Position numbers and translations under genes: made by a program. The notes beneath the pieces were generated by a model. The model worked only from the letters and a program-made list of their open reading frames with translations. It searched no databases and had not been told where the DNA came from. Shown piece by piece: positions 37,126-48,654 of a stretch of 64,000 nt of DNA (the stretch's first letter is position 1; each line of letters opens with the position of its first letter). The stretch is from Sphagnum compactum (taxonomy: Eukaryota > Bryophyta > Sphagnopsida > Sphagnales), in NCBI GenBank assembly GCA_965153455.1, contig OZ234498.1, positions 11,470,001 through 11,534,000 of the forward strand. The letters run 5' to 3'.

Positions 37126-37242
37126 ATGGCAGTGCATGAAAAGCTGAAGAAAAAGAAGCAGCGGCTGTGGCAAAGCAGCATGGCTATCATTTTGGGTTAT
37201 GGTGCTTTGGACAGTTTCAGAGAGCCTCATAAAGCTCTGTAG
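37126..37242 (+). CDS. Upstream ORF in the INTS3 leader (38 codons)
   Basis: It starts in strong plant context (GAGCCATGGC) and encodes a basic N-terminal stretch, MAVHEKLKKKKQRLWQ, then ends with TAG 44 bases before the INTS3 start candidate at 37287. It also ends 11 bases before the alternative ATG at 37254. The lysine-rich opening and clean termination suggest a translated uORF that could lower INTS3 translation. This is inference: no conserved-peptide family is recognised and the leader structure is uncertain. Confidence 0.35.
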   Translation: MAVHEKLKKKKQRLWQSSMAIILGYGALDSFREPHKAL

Positions 37243-37286
37243 CACTGGGGTGGATGAGGTTGTTCTGGTTTGCATCAGCATCCACT

Positions 37287-40200
37287 ATGGCTATGTCAAA
37301 ACTGATGCACAGGAGTGCGTATGAAACAATTGAGGAGCTTGAAAGAGAGTTGCAGCAGTCATATACAAGTCTTCAAACACTGCTTACTTCCCCTTACCAT
37401 CTTAGTCACTCTTCAGCCCCAACACCTCAACTTCTACAAGCACTCCTGTATGCTATTCTCACTAGCGAAAACCCTAATTCTTCATCCTCTTACCTAACCC
37501 ATCTCAAAGCTGTAACAGCTTCAACCAGTGATGGATATGCAACCTTTGTCTCCCTTCTTCGTCGCCTTGTCAATGAGTGTTACCCAAAGCTTCTTGAACA
37601 GCCTTGCAGTCAAATCCTTTGGCTCCTTCGACAGCTTATTGATCTGAATGCTGTGGATGTTGAACATCTGTGTTCGTCTCTTCTTCGTCAGGTTTCTGGA
37701 GGAGATCTGAGCCCCAGAAATGTATGGCTTGCAGAGCAGCTTCTGGATATCATGCAAACAAATGTGGTGTGGCTGGATGAGAAACCCTCCTTGTTCACCA
37801 TGGCACTTTACACCTATCTCCGCCTCTTACCTGACCATACCATGGCAGCATCAAAAGTGCAGGCTCTTAATGAATTGAGGCAGAAAGAAATTTCATTCTG
37901 TGTACATCTTTTACGGGAAAAGTTCCATGAGTGCATCTTGATTGGCCGTGACCTCTTGCGCCTTCTCCAGGATGTTTCAATGATACCAGAGTTTGAGTCC
38001 ATATGGCGGGACTTGTTGTCAAATCCGGCCGTGTTTAGGGATCCAGTATTTTGTGACATAGCTCAGCTCTATGCAGTGAGAACGCCCATCCGATATCTGA
38101 CTTCCCGAATCACCCCTGACATGGAGACTCAGATCAGGTTCATGCTTACGCATGTGAGAATGGGGAGCCAGCGACGTAATCAAACATGGTTTGCTCAACG
38201 ATATCTCTCGACTCCTGAGAGTGAGACGCTTGTTTGTGATCTCATCCGCTTTATATGCTGTGTTCACCATCCAACAAACCAAATCCTTCAGTCTGATATT
38301 GTACCTCGCTGGGCTATTGTGGGTTGGCTTCTGAAATGTTGTAAGAGCAACCATGTGGAAGCAAATGCTAAGCTTGCACTGTTCTATGATTGGTTGTTCT
38401 TCATGAGCAAGGTGGATAATATTATGAATATTGAGCCAGCCATCCTCCTTATGGTGCACTCCATCCCTAAGTATGTGAACATGACACATTCTCTGCTTGA
38501 GTTTCTATTTCTCTTGATTGATCATTATGACCCAGTTCACCGGGACTTGATCCAGAAGGGTGTGACATCGTCTATTGACATCTTGGTTGGAAAGGGAGTG
38601 GTCCGGTCGCTCGAGCCCCTCTCTGACTGCAACCTTGTTGCACCTTGGCTTCGGGAGAAATTATATGTCTACTTTCCTCTGTATTGCAAACCAGATAACT
38701 CAGATGAGGCTGGAAGGCAGGCAAATCCTGAGCTGCTGCAGCAAGATGGGGCTCTGGTAACAAAGAATTACACTTCAGGAGGTTATGTGCCAGGTTCAGG
38801 GACTGCACCTACTTCAAGGGTTGTCCTGACCCATGGTCTGGAAGCTTCTGGACAAACCTTGGAAGAATCTAAGCCCCTTGATTCTGGGGTGGAAACAAAT
38901 AGCCGGAAACGGCAACATCCAGGTGAGAGTTATTCTTACCAATTTGTGTTTGAAACAGGAAAGCTTGAAACATAAGAACTTTGTCAATGCACTTCAGGAG
39001 TTGCTAATTGGAAGGAATTATATCTCTCTGGATGGTTCTACCTGTTCTAAGTCTTTAAATGTCAACACCTTTCCGAATTGTCTGACGACAAAGTTGCTGA
39101 CTTCAGGTACTACAGAGAGATTAGTAATAGAGATGGAAGCGAACTTTGATGGACTGGCAGTTGCTTTGGCACAATCAGAAGAGGCATCAATCAGTGCACT
39201 GGAGAAGCTACTGACCTCATTCTTATCTGCCTCTGATCAAATGAATATCGAGAAGCTTGCTAAAGTGGAGAAAGTACTACCTGTCTCAGATTCAGGACTG
39301 GATGTGTCATCACCCTTAGCCAATCATTCACAGGACCTGTTCTCTTCGTCATCCTTGGGCGTGTGCAAGTTTGCTTCCCGTGTTGTGAATATTCTGAAAA
39401 AAGGTGGGTATGAGATGTTTATGCCTCTCACCAAACTGCCATCAGAGAAGCTAATAATCGAAGAGAATATGTCTCTGACATCAACATTTCTGCGCCTTTA
39501 CGTGAGGAATAGCCACCCACAGTTATGTCAGTTGCTTGTGGCATGGCATCAGGAAGGGCTAGCTGTTGGCCCACGCCTACTGTGCCATGTTTCTAGGTGC
39601 GGATTTCTAACCTCAATCTTGCAGTTCAACTGTTGACCTAGTAAAAAAGACTACGAATCAGATCATCAACTTCAACATAAGTCAGACCCTGAACCCTACC
39701 CAGTTTGTGCACCTTCTTTTCAACATCTGGGTCTTGAATTGAGAGAATTTGGTATCAAGACCTGTGGGTGGACACACTTGTATAGGAGTAACTACAAAAG
39801 TATCCTCATTTGTATCTGGAGTGCTATTGGGCTGGTATATGTAGTAAGTTATGACTTTGTCTTCCTGTTGCTTCTGGAAACACAACAGAAACTCAGGGTG
39901 CAAATGTTTGTATAATGGCTTGCCAGGAATTTTGCGCCAATTATCATATACTTATCTACAAGCACCATGGGGAGCTGATGAAGTCAGTGGGGAATCATGG
40001 CAGCTTCTCACTGCTATTCATGATTACGGTGATGGTCTGACACTTTGTGAGTGACGCTCATAAGGTTATGACTGCACTCATTCTCATTGTGTTGCCTTCA
40101 AAAGTGCTGTCATGGAGTTTTCTTTGTAATCTCATAGATGTGTGTTGTAAGTTAGATCTCTGGCAGTTAAAGCAGCCATGTTTCAGTTGCTGATGGTATG

Positions 40201-42388
40201 TTTGAGATTAAGGCTTTCATGAATTCCATTTGGGTCTTATCTATATATTGTACCAAGTTTTTGCTCTCCTCCATGAAGTTGATGTGTTCTATCTAAGTGT
40301 TGCTTTTCTTGATTTGAGGATGAAGTACAGGAATTGCTGGTTTTGAAGAATGTTTGCACACAGTTTCATAATGTGTATAAGTGCATACTCTGTATCTTTT
40401 GACTCTCTGGCTTTTTGATGTCTTGCTCTTCTGCATAGGCTTGCCGAAGAGGTTGAGGCTTCTTCGTACAGCAGCCCAGGCTTGAAGGATATGACAGGAA
40501 GTGTTGAAGCAGAATCAGGAGCAGGGACAATTAGAAGATCAGAACTAGACAGAACTGACACTGGAGGGCCTCCTGGGGTCTTGGATTTTGATGAAGAAGG
40601 GGAGTTGCTGGAAAGCTCTCCTAAACCTCCGTGTGGAGATGTTCATGAAAATGGAGGAGGCAGATCACTGTTTGGTTGGCCCCGACCTGCCCATCAGGGT
40701 AACTCATCTAGGCTTCTGGGTGACAGCTTCCAGAAAGTACAGCCTAAAGACTCAGTTATTAGAACTGCCGGGGCAAATGCCTTCAAAGCATATGAAGTTT
40801 TCTTAAAGAAAATATCTCGTGGGAGTTCAAAATCACCTCCTCATGCCTCAGGTGCCATAAATGATCTTGCCAATCACAAATCAGTGAAGACTGCAGAACA
40901 GGAAGGAGCACCAATTGCACTCAAATCAGATAATTCAAGAGTAGAACTAGATAGCCTGGATGCAAGTCTTATGACCCATTTAGAAACCTGTTTAGTTTGG
41001 AACATACAGCGACTGTTACGAATTTTACCTTCAGTCTTTCGCTATCTTCCCCACTTGGCAACAGGAAAAGAGGACATAGTGCAGCTGCTGGTTACAGCAG
41101 TTGATCCTGTGGAACTTTACAATTTTGAGTTTTGGTTGACACTCGGAGAGTTTGCTGTGATAGGCAAACAGTCTGATGCTTTAACCAAACTCATAACGGC
41201 ATCATTGACTTGGGAGTTCATGGAACAGCAGAATTTCTGGCGCTTAATGGTTGCAGAGCTTCAGGCTGGACCTCCATCCATGGTCCTGCAGGTTCAGTCC
41301 TTAAAACACTAGTAGATTCAGGATTTTTTGCTGTACATGGAATCTATTTATCAATCTTAATAGCACCTTGTTGTTAGGACATCACAATTATGTACTTCTT
41401 GGTTCCCCTTAACATCTTTTTCTGTGAATATGTTATTGCAGGTGGTAAAGTCCTGCCTCAGGGTAGTGAACCCACATGTGGACCTGGATGCACTATCTGG
41501 CCTTGTTTCACTTCTCAGATCTCAAGCCCCAACAGGACCCCTGTTGAATGCCGTTGTTTCCCTCTCACCCAAATTTGGCCGATTTGCTGCAGTGGTTCTT
41601 GCTGGGTGGATGACTTCTCATTATTCACTGCTTCTCTCATGCCTCCGTCAATTAGGCCTTGGTGGCCCACTCAAGGACAGCCATAACAAGAAGGGGGAAA
41701 CTTTTGGTGACATTAACTCTGAGCTCCAAAGGTATTTTTCTCCTACAAGCATTTCCCGCTGTGTGTAGTAGTCTAGACCATTCATGTAAGGAATCCGACC
41801 TTCTGGACAGTGCAGTGACTGTATTCTTCATTTGTCATTTGATATAGTAAGGAATTGAGGGACCTATTTGATTGATTTGTAAAAAGACCATGTGGAGTCT
41901 TAGATGATCATGATTCATATGGCACTGTGTTAGTCACAAGTTGCCCCTTCAGTTATGACAGCCATGATGCCATGTCACACAATTCGTGACCTAAAGATGC
42001 ACTTTGACATTGAACATCTGCTCTTCATTACCAGATGTGAACAGATAAGAAAATCCTGCAAATGTTGCTTAGTGTGGCTTCACACTATTTTTTTAATTGA
42101 CTTGTGTTGTCTTGGATACTGACTGCTTCCAAAGTTGTTGATGCTTATATTTTTATTCTTTTTTCATTTTTCAGATTTGAAAAAGCTAGCACCTCAATCC
42201 TGGGAGCACTTCTCAACACATTAGAGGATTCTGAAAACGGAAGGAGCAATACAGATGAAAAACCTAATGCTCTTTGGGTGGGTGGAGTTCGGTGTGCACT
42301 TTTGAAACTTGCAGGCATTGGGGGTCATTCTGAAGCTGTAAGGATGACACCAAATTCTACAGAGACAGCTGTGGATGAAAATGCCTAG
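37287..42388 (+). CDS. INTS3: Integrator complex subunit 3 homologue (five coding exons)
   Basis: INTS3 is a scaffold-type subunit of Integrator, the nuclear complex that binds RNA polymerase II and cleaves snRNA and other nascent transcripts. In animals it also joins the SOSS single-strand-DNA complex. Exons 37287-38922, 39107-39596, 40439-41291, 41442-41731 and 42175-42388 have GT-AG borders and join in phase (1, 2, 0, 2) to 3483 bases, 1160 codons plus TAG. The animal protein is about 1040. The INTS3 N-terminal domain is clear: GGDLSPRNVWLAE (residue ~137), LREKFHECILIGRDLLRLLQ, TPDMETQIRFM (~275), PRWAIVGWLL (~338) and LALFYDWLFF (~362). The C-terminal half is helical and less conserved. 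An ATG at 37254 would add 11 residues; MAMSKLMHRSAYE is preferred by context. No stop or frameshift breaks it. It is the only intact conserved gene here. The 3' end is uncertain. Confidence 0.9.
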
Positions 42389-43238
42389 CTCAGGTAACAA
42401 CAATATGGTTATACAGAATATTGTTTTGGGTGTCTGTTCAGATGCCCAAACAAAAGTATGTGCAGCATAGGGCTGAAAGCAGGATATGTTGAACTAAATA
42501 TGATGAGGGCAGGTGTCCATGGCATAAACAATGCAGAGAATAGGTATGCACATCTTGGAAATCAGCAGGCTTCTGGCAATGTAAGTATAGCTGGAACTTC
42601 TGCTCTGTAAGCCATCGAATTGACTTATTTAGGTGTGGATTGCCAAACAGGTATTGATTTTTATGGTGCCTCTTTCCTCCAGAAATCCTGTGGGATTCCA
42701 TTTTTTGACTGATGGACTGCCTCTATTTCATTGCTGGTGGAACCCCATTATTCTGCTCAGCAGTATCAAGGGAATGTTGGGGAGGAATCATTGAGTGCAG
42801 AAATCTAGGTCAAAGCATGGAGGATCTGCTCACTCATTTTTGTATCCAATCATCAACTTTCTTTGGAGGAACGAAACAGACAGTTGGCATCATTTGGACC
42901 CAAGTGAGTCAAGCATGCTTCAAACACTTGCAACATGTGTGTTGGCAGGCATCCAAAATATCCTCATCTACATCAGAAAGGTTACTTTCTGTTCCATTAT
43001 CAACAGTTCCAGTCTCCTGTAGTGGCATGCCTTGAATGTTTTCTGATGATCATGCACTTTGGGCTTGACATTATCAGCTCATTATCTCACCTCTTTTAGT
43101 GGCATATGCTGTTAAAGGTGTAGGTCTAATTTCTTTCTGTTGGCACACATTTTCATTTGTGGTCAGCACAGAAATAGTATCTCATCTGATTATCACTGAA
43201 GGTGCTGACTAAACAGCTCATTGCCACTTTTGCAGGTC
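42389..43238 (+). other. INTS3 3' region with open, splice-bounded stretches
   Basis: After the TAG at 42386-42388 several stretches look exonic. A frame from about 42361 reads MPSSGNNNMVIQNIVLG before a GTATGT donor at about 42456. GLKAGYVELNMMRAGVHG lies at about 42475-42530, with a GTAAGT donor near 42581. A stretch between an AG at 42808 and a GTGAGT near 42902 contains QLSLEERNRQLASFGP. In-frame TAGs prevent joining them to exon 5 without a frame change. They may be a spliced 3' UTR, alternative C-termini or decayed coding sequence. Confidence 0.35.
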
Positions 43239-43443
43239 ACTTGAAAGACTCTGCATGAGAGCACTTGAGAAGGCCTGCACCAATATGATTGAAGGGAATA
43301 CAGTAGCCAGCCTTGCCTTTGCAGTGGAAGTCCATATGCTGGAAAGTTCATATTATCCAAGCACTGCGAATATGTCTCATGCTAATGCATCAGACTGCTT
43401 GAATCTGGGTGCTCGCTCCATTCAACAGCACTGTGACCAGTGA
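43239..43443 (+). CDS. Exon-like coding stretch downstream of INTS3
   Basis: After the acceptor CTTTTGCAG a frame stays open for 68 codons, from SLERLCMRALEKACTN through EGNTVASLAFAVEVHMLE to a TGA. It needs phase 2 from the preceding exon, and I could not find a donor that supplies it in the INTS3 frame. It may be the last exon of an alternative INTS3 transcript or part of another gene. The protein family is not recognised. Confidence is limited to its being coding-like. Confidence 0.3.
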
Positions 43444-44585
43444 GAATATTCTAGCAGTGGGGGATTCTCTTATTTCCTAACAACCTCATTGTACAGACCA
43501 GTTTTATTCTGCTCCATGCATTTGGCGTCAAAGGCACATGTAATTAATTGTAACCTGTGGTCCTGCTGCAGCCTAGAGTATTTTTCAAGGACTTAGGTTT
43601 GCCCAGGTTTCTGGGTTCCGCACAATGCACTTCTCTTATCAGGATACGGAACAATACAGTTGAATGTTGATGTTATAAAATTATACCATGGGCTCTCTTA
43701 AACCTAGATCCACTCGATAAACCACATTCTATTATAGAGGGTTTGATTTTTGTAGCTGGGCATCTAAACATAAATTTATACTCCAATGGTGAGGATTTTT
43801 CTCATGCTGAGTCTTGAAGGCTTGAGAGTCAGTGGACTTTTCTCCTAACTGGAGTTGAGCCTTCATGTGGTCTGTTGTTTTGACATTACACAGATGCCAC
43901 ACATGTGGCCATCCCAGCAAGCAAGCCAGGGTGAGAAATACCCACGCAGTTTCAACACTTCATCAATTAGTTGAATGGTTGTCACAGACCATGTTGTGGG
44001 ACTTGCTGGAACTGTACACCACCTATTTTTTCTAGAAGTTGCACATGAACTTGTGTTTTGAACTACTTGGAGATGGTCACTGTTGCACATCACAATTCAG
44101 TATGACCAGAGGGGACCTGCCTTTGGAACACACAAAGCTCATGGTTTGTAGTCCAGTCGATTCAGCTATGTACTTGTTTGAGGCAGATTTGAATAGTTCA
44201 TTTTTGCAAATCATCATTGACAAATAATGTTTGTCATGGGTTTCAAACTGGAGCAGAGCATAGTGGGGGGCAAGTTGCAAAGGGCTGATTTCAGTCCTGA
44301 GCATTGAACTACATGATGTCATAAACTTTGCAAAACTTTCCCTTATTTGCAGCACACTCTGCTATTCTGTCAAACCTAGTGCCTGACTTTATCTAGTCGG
44401 GAACAGGTGAGTCTAAAGTAACTTCCATGTGTTGGGTGTTTCTTGGGCCTTTTTGAGGAAGTTTGATCTGGGACAGGGAAAGCTCAGAGTGAACCAACAG
44501 CTACCAGCAGACCATCCACTTGCTATAACTTGGTTGGGGATAAAAGAGAACTTGATGGTGGGTTTCACCTTGGTGGCCTATCCTG
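43444..44585. other. Gene-distal DNA, nothing recognised
   Basis: Less AT-rich than the transposon regions but without a supported frame. It may include INTS3 3' UTR at its start. Confidence 0.45.
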
Positions 44586-44695
44586 TAAAGGAAAGGTTAG
44601 GTAGGTAGGATAATAGGTGGCTACAAGTATATGCATGTAGATCCTTAGTACTTAAGAGGCTAATGGGGTTGTAAGTAGTTAGTAGGTAGGTAGTA
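44586..44695. repeat. TAGG/TAGT array, short
   Basis: AAGGTTAGGTAGGTAGGATA and TAGTTAGTAGGTAGGTAGTA lie about 70 bp apart, the same word type as the arrays at 9-12, 25 and 53 kb. Confidence 0.6.
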
Positions 44696-45787
44696 AAAAC
44701 AGAAACTGAGAAAACCCACAATGGTTACCTTGGGAACTGGACACCCTTCCCTCATGGTGCATTGTTGGCTCTTTGGTTCACTTGAAGGGCCTGGTTTAAA
44801 GAGGGAAAGGGGCAGACGAAGTGTACAGACTACAGACCTGTAACAGTCCCTGGGGGTTCCTTCTGATGTTTGTACAAGCAGCTCTTCCAGGGGTGGAATA
44901 TCGAGAACATCTTGGGAGTAACAGCAGCTAGGCTTCTATGGCAGAGTACAGACAGAATGGATCTAAGGTGGACTGGCTAAGACAACTTGCAGGTTCACCA
45001 GTACTCTAAATTTTGCTCCATACATTCTAACTTTGTAGCTTCCTGTGAAAGTTTTGCTAAAAGTTTTAGGAAGGAAATGGCCATTTTCTGGACTGAGCTG
45101 ACTGATGGAAGTCGGGAGAGTGTGATTGCTTGGTGGGAGTTGAGTTGTGTATGCTTGACTGCTGCAACACCCATGCTTAAATATTCTACCTTGTAAGTTC
45201 TTCAGGTACTGCTTACTATAGCCTTTGGGTGGAGGAAAGAAGCACATTTCAAGCTTTTATCATATGATTTTTTTCAGATTTTCAAGTAGATGAAGATTGT
45301 TTCCCTGCAGTTCAGTGGTCTCAATTTTTTTTTGTGGGGACATGACATTTCTTAACCTGAATTTTTTAAGTGGTGCAAGTCATGTATGGAATAATCTAAC
45401 ACTAGCTTGACAACCAAACTAAACACAGGACCACTTTTAGTTTAGATGTTGCTTAGCTTAAAGATAATGGTGTTGTTTAGATTCCTTGGAAGTTAGAAGA
45501 AAATGACAAAGTTTGCCACCTACAATTGACAAGTCATTGGATATTTAATTTGATTAAATTTTCTTATTGTTCACAGGTTGTTCATTTTTGAATTAACAGC
45601 CAACAATATTTAGCTTGATAAACTAACACAATTAAAACTTTTTAAATGAATTCTTAGATTCTATCACATATTATCAGCATTTTTGTTATTAAATTAGCAC
45701 CCAACATGGTTGAGCTTGGTAGATTCACACAAATAGGTATTGGATGCAATTTACTTTTAGTTGGGGTTGAAGTCCTTTTAAACCTAA
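44696..45787. other. Unresolved intergenic DNA
   Basis: No supported gene between the INTS3 locus and the transposon complex. Confidence 0.45.
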
Positions 45788-45998
45788 GAGCATCTCCATC
45801 AAGCTACACAAAACACAACAATAATGATAATGATAACTTAGCACTAATAACTATTTCACGTACTTGATTGTTCATTCCAACCTATAAAAACTAAACTAAC
45901 CATTGCAAAAAGCTTTCTTTCATCTGGCAAATTGGTGTACCCACAAATTGGCTTTCATGGCAAATTAATGACATCATGTTGGCATCACATGAGCTTCC

Positions 45999-46982
45999 AT
46001 GGCATTAGCAACTCTTACAACATCAATTGTGGACCCCAATTCACAAGCATTTACATTGAAGGAAGGCAAGAACTTCATCATTGAAGAAAAGTGCCAACTT
46101 TGTGTGAGCTTCTTGCACATCAACCAAGACCCAAAAATAAGGAATGGTCAAAAAAGTAACACATTTTGGGATAGGGTGTCTAAAGATTACAATAAAAACA
46201 AACCTATTTGTGGCATTGAACAACTTACAAGGTCATTGAAAACAAAATGGGGGGGGGTGTCATAAAACATGATGTTACCAAGTATTGTGGGTGTTATAAG
46301 TCTGTAGTTGCATTGAATAAATCCGGGAATTCTAAAGAAGACACCTTGCAAAAGGTGTTGGAACTTTCCAAGTTGAAACATCCAAAACACTCAAGCTTCA
46401 CCTTCATCAGTTGCTAGTTGATGTTGAATTACGTGCCCAAGTGGGTGGATATGCACATCAACTTGAAAAAACCAATGCCATTGAAAAGTTTGACCCTCCC
46501 AACCAACATCGATGAACAACTATGTGAAGTCCATGTGCCTTGCCTTCAATTAAGAGTAATGTTGAGATCATGGATTTTGTGGCTATTAACAACAATAGTA
46601 CAATTGCAAAACACCCACATGGTGCAAAGAGGACAAAAGAGGTGGAAAAAATGAACAAAATCAATGAAAGTGCAATGTGCATTCAAGCACATGCAACCCA
46701 AGAGATGGTGTCTACAACTTTTTTAAATGCAATGTTTTTTGAAAATGTACGCATCATGGCCTTATTCATGCTACTAAATTAGCAACTTGTTTCATAGAAG
46801 GCAAAAGAATATTTCAATGTGTCAATGCAAGGAATTGCAAAAAGTACAAACTCATCTTGCATCTTCAATATTTGGCTTGTCAATTCCACTACCCAATTCT
46901 GTAACTCCACTTGCATCACCAACCACCACAACACCTACACGTGCTCAAGTTCCTAAGTTTACAAACTTGACAACTTAGAGTT
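45999..46982 (+). pseudogene. PIF/Harbinger ORF1 (Myb/SANT-like plus NAM-associated C-terminal type)
   Basis: The first 88 codons read KNFIIEEKCQLCVSFLHINQ, DPKIRNGQ and FWDRVSKDYN, then a KTKWG block. This is the tryptophan-spaced Myb/SANT-like DNA-binding region of plant Harbinger ORF1 proteins. A separate frame (46540-46782) gives HGAKRTKEVEKMNKINESAM, the hydrophilic C-terminal region typical of the same proteins (often labelled NAM-associated). Frameshifts and stops separate the parts. In active relatives ORF1 works with the transposase in excision and insertion. Confidence 0.7.
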
Positions 46983-47269
46983 GCAAAAAAATTTGACACA
47001 AAAAATAGCTTTGTGAACAATAGGAAAAAACAACAAGAAATTTTGAAGGTCATTAACAGGTTCAAATGGTTCTAGTTTTTCACCTCTTGTCCTCCATAAT
47101 TGTATTATGCAACACCACACTCACCATCAAAATGTTTGAAATGAACTCTTGATTCCATTGTCAACAAGGATTGGTAATAATGTGAAATGAAACTTCAACA
47201 TTACAAATGTGCATTTAACATCTTTCTTGCAAGACTCCTATGTAGTAGCAAAATGAATTCATTTTTCTC

Positions 47270-48083
47270 CCTACAATTCATGAATCATCTCCACAAAAAT
47301 CAACCAATGTGGATATATTCCATCAACCAACAATAGTGCTAAGCACACTTGTTCCCATTGATCACAAATTTCACATTAGACCCCACACCTTGTAAGAAAT
47401 CAACAAGAAGATAACATCAAGAATGTTTGAATTTTTAGTACCCCCTAAAAAATTGAAATGCGCATGCCAAAACCATAAGCTATGATCTGAAATTACTTCA
47501 AGAATATTGTTCTTATTTTTATCACTAAATTGTTCTTACCAAGACATTGGGAAATTTTTCCATGCATGATGCATATAATCCAAGCTCATAAACATCCTTG
47601 GGAAGATTAAAGTTGATTTGCAATTGTTTGTCAAGGTCAGTCTTGCTTGGCTACTAAAGTACTTGGTCTTAAAACATTCCTTCACAACATTGCAAAACTT
47701 TTTCAATGCCTCCATTGATGTTGACTTTCCCAACCTGCAATATTCATCACATGTATCAACAACTACACTATAAGCTAGAATCTTTAACATAGCAATGAAT
47801 TTTTTAATTGGAAATAAACCCAAGATGCCACAAGCATCATGCTTTTGTTGGAAGTAAGGATCATGTGCAACAACATGCATAATGTGAAAAAGACGATACA
47901 CCACATTTTATAACATTGTCGAAACAAACAATCATCATAAATAAGGTCATCACAAAAATAATTATGAACTAAATTCAGGTACATTAGAAGAAAAGGATTC
48001 ATCAAGTGCAAAGGCTTCTTTTGGAACTCGACCACCAAAAAAAAACTTAAATGTAGGGTTTTGGTGTTGGTTTCTTTGCTCAT
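47270..48083 (-). pseudogene. PIF/Harbinger (HARBI1-like) transposase, frameshifted
   Basis: On the minus strand the order is NYFCDDLIYDDCLFRQCYKM (about 47905-47965), then after a frameshift near 47905 VVAHDPYFQQKHDACG, KILAYSVVVDTCDEYCRLG, STSMEALKKFC and SLDYMHHAWKNFPMSW (about 47540-47590, first catalytic D). After a stop come EVISDHSLWFWHAHF, NILDVI (second D region) and VINGNKC. These match DDE_Tnp_4 transposases throughout. At least one frameshift and several stops make it dead. The N-terminal codons overlap the outer edge of the left inverted-repeat arm, from which part of the 47784-48083 frame is read. Confidence 0.82.
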
Positions 48084-48654
48084 TTGGATGTGACTAAATT
48101 TAGGTACATTAGAAGAAAAAAATTCATCAGGTGCAAAGGTTTCTTCTAGAACTTGACCACCAAAAATAACTTAAATTTAAAATTATTTGGAACTTGCAAT
48201 CTTGGAGGCATGATTGAAATTAAAATCAAACAACTTGATTCAAATTTGAAACAACATAATCGATTCAAAATTTAGAAATGGAAATAAAGGAGGTTTATTA
48301 GAAAATGTTCACCTTATATATCTACAAGAAGAAATTCGAATGCATTTCAAACCAAAAATGTCTGCATTGTGTGCCCAGTGCCCATTACCCACTACTTCTA
48401 GCCTCACATAAGAAATCCGAACTAAAACATGGAAAGCCAGACCTTGAAAATTTTAGATCATTATTATTCACTATTAATTTCTAAACAAGTGCAAGACTCA
48501 ATGTGTGTCTGGATTTTACAACTTTCAATGTGCATACACATGAATCTTGATGTTTTCGAAAGTGGGTGAACAAGCTAGCATGAATGAAATACAGATTCAA
48601 GATTGGCTAACATCACCAAGGAGTGAGTTTCCATATATTGAAACCCACATTATT

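Larger units (their letters stand above)
45788..48083. mobile_element. PIF/Harbinger element, two-gene, right end not found
   Basis: A typical PIF-type terminus, GAGCATCTCCATCAAG, begins at 45788 after TAA (a TWA-type target). Inside are an ORF1 remnant (plus strand) and a transposase remnant (minus strand) in convergent orientation. The expected GGAGATGCTC right end is missing: the transposase N-terminus runs straight into the left arm of the large inverted repeat at about 47970. The element is therefore truncated or rearranged. Confidence 0.65.

Noticed and set aside
39851-40054. Extra INTS3 exon in the intron between exons 2 and 3
   Set aside because: The frame (NGLPGILRQLSYTYLQAPWG) is open, but direct splicing of 39596 to 40439 keeps phase and gives continuous INTS3-like sequence, and the stretch resembles no INTS3 part.
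47784-48083. Independent small gene on the minus strand
   Set aside because: Its second half is Harbinger transposase sequence and its first half comes from the tandem block of the inverted-repeat arm.
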